A stretch of 64,000 nt of DNA, taken from Microthyrium microscopicum (taxonomy: Eukaryota; Ascomycota; Dothideomycetes; Microthyriales; Microthyriaceae). The translations under genes and the position numbers were made by a program. The notes beneath the pieces were generated by a model. The model saw nothing but the letters and a program-made list of their open reading frames with translations, was not told where the DNA came from and did not search any database. Positions 59,235-64,000 of this stretch are shown here, in pieces. Location of the stretch: contig MU004230.1 of assembly GCA_010405405.1 (NCBI GenBank), positions 4,481,045 to 4,545,044 on the forward strand, in the 5' to 3' direction. Numbering within the stretch: position 1 is the first letter of the stretch; the number at the start of each line of letters is the position of its first letter.

Positions 59235-59993
59235 TGCGAAGACACTGGATTTTCAATCTGTGTGTTTTCTGAGAATGAGAGAGAAAAGAATCAGATGCGG
59301 TGTTTTGGTGGTAAAGAAGAAATTTAATGGGCTTGGAATCGGATTTATGGTGAAGGGTGTGGTCGTAAAACTGGAAGATACTGGTTGCTATAAACAGTTT
59401 GCTGCACCTTCCCGTTCCTACCCTTCAAGCCCATGCCTGCCTATGGACTCTGGACTGGACTGGAGGTTCTATCTACTTCACCTCTTTGAAAGCATCAAAT
59501 TTCAAAAGCTAAACTACCTACCACTGCGATAGGATCATCAGCCACCTTACTTGCTGGCCGTCTCGAGCCTATGTGGAAACAAGATTGAGGACATAAAGTT
59601 GATTAGTCGGGTGTCTACAGAAAGTGCAAACACGACAACCCAAATGTGGAAAAGCGCGCCTCAAGAAGCAACCTGAAAGTCACAATTCAGATACCTCACC
59701 CAGAAAGAAAACCGCAAGAGAGACAAGGCTCAGGAAAACACCACAATCACACTTGACACCACAGTCATCACAACAACACGACACACCGCCACGCCAACCT
59801 CCGTACGCACCACCGTCATCTTGGACATTACTCCTCACCCTCCCTCTGCTTTTCTGCGTCGCATATCACCTGGCAGTATTGGCCACCACTCTCTTCATAT
59901 TCCTCGTTGATACAAAAGCCCTGGTCGCTGCTCTCCGAGTTGCAACGTCTCTTTCCTCTCATATTACTCTTCCACTTCGTCTGCCAACTCATC
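59235..59993. other. divergent upstream region of two orphan genes
   Basis: 759 bp between the ATG of the acidic protein gene (-) and the coiled-coil gene (+). From 59624 a frame without ATG runs through to 60025 and would encode a basic stretch plus a hydrophobic segment (WTLLLTLPLLFCVAYHLAVL); I treat it as leader sequence. Confidence 0.4.
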
Positions 59994-61125
59994 ATGGCCA
60001 ACCGAGGACCTGGACAAGCCCATGAAACCGCCTACACTGGTGCCGTTGGCCAGAATCAAGTGGTTATCAATTGGTGCGGAGCTTACTCCGAAGAGGTAGC
60101 GGAACGCGAAAAGGATCTGGTCGACCTTCAACTCGCCATTGAACAGAGCCAGGCCGTTCAGCGGGCTAGAGGTACCGGCTTGGCTGCTCATGAAGCCTAC
60201 GCTCGGCTTTTAGCCAGTGAAACCAACTTTGCGAAATACAAAGAACATTTCTTGATCGAAGGTAAGAATGTCCTTCTACAGCAACCGTGCCATGACATCT
60301 GTGCGATGTTCCGTAGGAAGGTTTACTAACAAATCATAGTTGAGGCCTATGCAAAAGCGTACAAAGACATCTACGAAACCATCCCTGCATATGACCAGTA
60401 TCTCCAGTCCGTACTGACCAAAATGCTTCCCTTCGAACTCTTCCTTGTCGCAGACGTGAAAGGTAATCGACCCATCATGTACTCCATCCTCACTTCTGAC
60501 ATTCATAAGCATCGCAGGACGAAATCCGGGAGCTTCGCGCCAGAGTCATAGATCAAGACGCCAAACTCGAGAAACTCCCAGAACAAATGCCTACCTTCCT
60601 CGAAAACAACGTCCTGCGCAACGAGAACAATACACAACAGGAAAAGATCAAGGAATTGCAGAAGGAGATTGAGACTTTCAAGGCGGCCAAACACACTGCC
60701 TCTGGTCCAGCGACCTCTACACAAGACTTACTTTCTGCCTTGGACCCCCTTGCACAGTCATGGGCCGCAGCAATCGGATTGCTTAACAGTAAGATATCAC
60801 TCTTTTCCCGTGATCTAGTGCCCATTGGATGCGCTATGAATCACATTCAGACGTTATTGTTCATACTGATCAAATTGCAGGTCAAATCACAGCATTGCAG
60901 AACAAAGTCAATCGTCAGAAGCAAAAGTTCGCCAACATGGAGAATGGATGGAAGGTTGCTTGGCTGAAAGAGCATGACGCCTACGAGGTCTTCCACGCCA
61001 AGTTCCAGGAGCTCCGCGCCGCCCAGACAGTTCTCGTCACAACCATCGGAGACTTGCAAGAAGTTATCATGGTCAAGGATATGCTCATCAGCGAGATGCG
61101 GCAACGGCCTCGTCAGTTGGTCTAG
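59994..61125 (+). CDS. coiled-coil protein, unknown
   Basis: Exons 59994-60261, 60340-60462, 60510-60788, 60881-61125; 915 nt, 304 residues, phases consistent. The third exon begins at the AAG acceptor 60509 (branch TTCTGAC), not at the later CAG, because only that keeps frame. MANRGPGQAHETAYTGAVGQ is followed by helix-rich sequence: YSEEVAEREKDLVDLQLAIE, a segment AYKDIYETIPAYDQYLQSVL, then coiled coils DEIRELRARVIDQDAKLEKL, NNTQQEKIKELQKEIETFKA and ITALQNKVNRQKQKFANMEN. It ends EMRQRPRQLV. No signal peptide or membrane span within the ATG-started protein. It resembles the other subtelomeric coiled-coil gene (46652-47296) in type, but I see no convincing sequence homology. Confidence 0.75.
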
Positions 61126-62718
61126 ACAGTGGAAAGTCAACGAAGCTCGTGGTGCCGAAGCCATACACTATCACTGTTGCTTCTATGCAGCAGCAAGAGT
61201 AAGTGCTTATGTTTCTGTAATGATAAGCCTGTTCAAATGGATCGGATTAAGTAGAACTCAGAATGCCTATCCAACAAAACTGCCGTCCACTTTATCATCA
61301 GTGCTGCTGCGCTGATTGCTTCCACTGCGCGACCACTGGTTGCCAATTCAAGCGGTGAAACACTTTTCATGATTGCAGGTTCGTCTTGCTGATGATCCAT
61401 GACATGGCTGTAGCTACCGCCACCGCTAGTCAGTATTTCATAACCATGAGAATGTCCTTTCTATCCTGCAGCATAACGGAATCCTTACTCTAGTAGTTGC
61501 CAAGTAACAAATCGCCTGAAACAATAGATGAGGATTATTATGTCTTGTGCAAGGTCCACCTATTACTTTTTGCTCTCCTAGGAATCAAGCCGTCGAAAAT
61601 CTCAGGATAGATTGGCAAAGTGTACGCGGAAGGCCTGGCTTTAGCGGTGTTGCTACTGAACGCTTTGTATTCGCTCCGATCCACGACCCATAGTGACGAC
61701 TACATAGCAGACGGGGAGCCGTTTGAAGATGATTAAACTACAGAACATACCGACATTGTTATCTTCGGGCTTCCTTGGTGGTGCAACACAGGTTCTACTT
61801 GAACGTTGCTATCCCAATTGAAACGTCAAGCAAATTTCCAAATGGCATGCTTAATCAAGCTGCCAATAGCTCTGTAACTATGGGGACAGAGCTTTCTCGT
61901 CTGTAGAATGCTTAGATGTCCAGCCAAATCAGGGGTTGTGATAAAAAGTAGTCAACAAATTGATGTTGATATCCTTAAAGTAGGTACTGTACACAGTCAA
62001 ATGTTAGATCCATCATCAACTGGCCAGTTTTTCGTACTCAGTCAGTGAATTCCCTGACGTTCATGGTGTGGATGGATAGACTCGTGCTACTTTGGTGACT
62101 CCATATCAAATAGTTACATATGATAGCCCTGACAATTGTAATACCCTGGCGTCATTTTCGCATGGCTGGTGGAGTTTTATCCACTCGTTGCTTTCCGATG
62201 CCCGGCAATTTGGAATGGTTCTCGCCTTTATTTGCGACGTGTTGGATAGATCTTCTCTATCTGTCTTCACGTATTCGCTGGACAGCCATCCTCTTTTCGT
62301 ATTGCAAAGACCGGACTATTAGCTCCAATCCGCAAGCACGAATGTCGGATCGTCAAGGATGACGCAGCTAGTCAAGACTGTACTTCTTCCAAGTAAAATG
62401 ATACAGAATAGGACATGACCAGTCAGCGAATGATACCCTGCTCCACATCGCAAAGACTATTTGATGTTTACTGGAGAATTCACTGAAAAATTGGCTTCAT
62501 AATCTCAAGGGACTCTTGGCTGCCACATTCTAGAAAGCTACTCTCCATTCCAAAACGAACTTTTCCTCACCACACCCGCTTTTTTGCAACATGGAGCTTT
62601 ACTCCTCAGAGCTTGTCCTCTAGAAATTGGACGCATCATCAACATGTCATCACTCAGAACATTACTTGGACTTATTACATTCTTTCGAAAAGCAACTTGA
62701 CTTCGCAAATCGAATACG
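61126..62718. other. 1.6 kb subtelomeric stretch without a supported gene
   Basis: Only short frames on both strands; no repeat array or RNA gene recognised. Confidence 0.4.
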
Positions 62719-63686
62719 ATGACTCAAGTCGCCAACGACGCAGCGCGAGGAAAGGAGAGTGTGGCGACAAGAGCACGTATGATCGGATATTCCAAACGCC
62801 AACTGTGGGACCGCGATTGGGAAAAAGAGCAAAGGAGGCAACGGAAGCATCACACCAGCACGCCGAAATTCCGACGAGCAGACTTCATTTGTGGCCCAGC
62901 GCTTGCCGGAGGGAGAGCGGTCGCATTGTTCGAAATGCACTACACACGTCCATACCACGCCGTCCATGTGGTCCCCGACCATCCCATCCAGACCGGCCAT
63001 GCGGTCCCCGTCCACGCGGGCCCCGTTTACAACGTCCCCGTTCACAACGTCCCCGTCCATGCCGTCCCCTTCCACGCCGTCCCCGTTCACGCCGTCCCCG
63101 TCCACGCCGTCCCCGTCCACGCCGTCCCCGTCCACAGCGTCCCCGTCCACAACGTCCCCGTCCACAACGTCCACGTCCACGCCGTACCGACCACGCCGTC
63201 CCGACCACGCCGTACCGACCACGCCGTCCCGACCACGCCGTACCGACCACGCCGTCCCGACCACGCCGTACCCAGGTACATCGCCCAAGAGGCGCGGCAT
63301 GTCTGCTCCATCTGACAAGGCAATCGCCGTCAGCCCGAGGAGAGAGATCCCCGCATCAGATTTCCCAAAATATATGGGCAAACGGCTAGCGGCCAGGCAG
63401 GAAAAAGAGCGAGCAGTGTTCAAGGCAGGCCTGCGAGGCAAAGCAATCACCATAGCAATGGTTCAAAAATCGCAGAGCACAGGTATTTGCGAGGCGGATA
63501 TCAATGTCACCGAAGGCAGTCGAGAAAACCACGCCCATTCAGGGTGATAAAAGTTTCATGCCTGCGCACCGTGAGGCGAACAAGAGAGGTGTCCGGCGAG
63601 AAGGATGGGGAATCGCAAATCGGACCACAATGGACGTGTACGAAAGGACCGTCAGCACGGGCACAGATGTTGAGCGAAAGCATTAA
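62719..63686 (+). CDS. Ser/Thr/Pro-repeat protein gene next to the telomere, unknown
   Basis: Best model: exon 1 62719-62776 (MTQVANDAARGKESVATRAR), intron GTATGA...AAAG to 62834, exon 2 from 62835 reading GNGSITPARRNSDEQTSFVA, then a CSKC motif (HCSKCTTHV), a pentapeptide SPSTP repeat encoded by the 15 bp array, a RPRRTDHAVPTTP-type repeat from the 14 bp array, and a basic conserved-looking part (DFPKYMGKRLAARQEKERAV, then FKAGLRGKAITIAMVQK). Near 63481 the coding frame shifts: a GTATTT donor with a 37 bp intron, or a slightly longer alternative, leads to EKTTPIQGDKSFMPAHREAN... ending TAA 63684-63686. Three frames are open across the repeats, so the choice rests on the non-repeat flanks. 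Probably a nuclear or cytosolic orphan; moderate to low confidence. Confidence 0.5.
63001..63180. repeat. 15 bp minisatellite, 12 units, coding
   Basis: Exactly twelve 15 bp units of the type GCCGTCCCCGTCCAC tile 63001-63180 with few substitutions. The period is five codons, so all three plus-strand frames stay open as pentapeptide repeats (SPSTP, VPVHA, RPRPR types). Confidence 0.93.
63182..63265. repeat. 14 bp repeat, six units in alternating pairs
   Basis: CCGTACCGACCACG and CCGTCCCGACCACG alternate three times, then a truncated CCGTACCCA. The 28 bp pair is the higher-order unit. 14 is not a multiple of three, so unit number sets the downstream reading frame. Confidence 0.93.
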
Positions 63687-63912
63687 AGGCGTAGAAAGGG
63701 AGAGAGTGCGCGGTTGGCAGAAAAGTAGCGAGTATGTAGCAAGCAGCAGTTGAGATGCGCGGAGCGCGAGTTGAAAGCAGATTGGTAATAGCGAGAAATG
63801 CGTGGAGCGCGGGCGGGAAGCAGTTGAGATGCGCGGAGCGCGAGTTGAAAGCAGATTGAATTATTGTTTTATTGGAGAAGGGGGCAGGAGGTGGATTGAG
63901 CATTATTGCAGG
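63687..63912. other. telomere-proximal G-rich spacer
   Basis: Holds the 74 bp direct repeat described separately and a short AT-rich stretch before the telomere array. Confidence 0.6.
63746..63858. repeat. telomere-adjacent repeat, 39 bp identical copies 74 bp apart
   Basis: GCAGTTGAGATGCGCGGAGC... (39 bp) at 63746-63784 recurs without change at 63820-63858. A diverged half-unit (AAATGCGTGGAGCGCGGGCG) lies between, so the basic unit is about 37 bp. Unit core is GCGCGGAGCGCG, nearly palindromic. Confidence 0.85.
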
Positions 63913-64000
63913 TTAGGGTTAGGGTTAGGGTTAGGGTTAGGGTTAGGGTTAGGGTTAGGGTTAGGGTTAGGGTTAGGGTTAGGGTTAGGGTTAGGGTTAG
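63913..64000 (+). repeat. telomere, (TTAGGG)n
   Basis: Fourteen exact TTAGGG units plus a partial one run to the last base. The G-rich strand points 5'-to-3' toward the window end, so this is a true chromosome terminus rather than an interstitial array. TTAGGG is the usual repeat of filamentous ascomycetes. Confidence 0.98.

Noticed and set aside
59624-60025. 133-codon frame with hydrophobic segment upstream of the coiled-coil gene
   Set aside because: No ATG in frame and it overlaps the better-supported start at 59994; treated as leader sequence.
62613-63389. 258-codon Arg/Pro-rich plus-strand frame near the telomere
   Set aside because: Arg-Pro repeat is the alternate frame of the 15 and 14 bp repeats; the flanks of another frame are more protein-like.

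Overview
The window is the right end of a chromosome or scaffold of a filamentous ascomycete (Pezizomycotina). Four things show this: protein genes split by many 45-60 bp GT-AG introns with CTAAC/CTGAC-like branch sites; a gene set typical of filamentous fungi (PUF/RRM protein, coronin, PKA catalytic subunit, ferrochelatase, Ku70, MFS transporter, b5-fused fumarate reductase, Kog1/raptor); no bacterial operon signals; and a terminal TTAGGG array at 63913-64000. A leotiomycete-like fungus is a guess from general feel; class and species cannot be fixed by reading alone.

1-35.7 kb is ordinary gene-rich chromosome. Left to right: the 3' part of a JSN1-like PUF gene (+), a Ser/Thr-rich GPI-type wall protein (-), coronin (+) with a perfect hAT-type MITE in its upstream region, PKA catalytic subunit (-), a membrane-anchored HODM_asu-like (DUF3445) protein (-), an unrecognised Ser/Arg-rich protein (-) whose 5' end may extend through further exons, ferrochelatase (-) divergent from Ku70 (+), an MFS transporter (-) convergent with Ku70, a small one-TM protein (+), fumarate reductase with a C-terminal cytochrome b5 domain (-), a run of Ns that looks like an assembly artefact, and Kog1/raptor (+). 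Most exon models were checked by reading phase through each junction and by total length divisible by three.

35.7-64 kb is subtelomere. It holds two related small secreted cysteine proteins (one intact, one decayed), degenerate short repeats, an ~87 bp minisatellite, a 166 bp satellite of about eight units, two copies of a MITE-like family with GACAAAATAA... termini, a probable hAT transposase remnant, and a series of intron-containing genes that I do not recognise (coiled-coil, NLS/Cys-rich, AT-hook/RG-rich, acidic and Pro/Ser-repeat proteins). The last gene model ends only about 230 bp from the telomere repeats.

The housekeeping genes do not form a single pathway. The subtelomeric block is the accessory part: secreted, effector-like genes and orphan, possibly nuclear, proteins among satellites and mobile-element relics.
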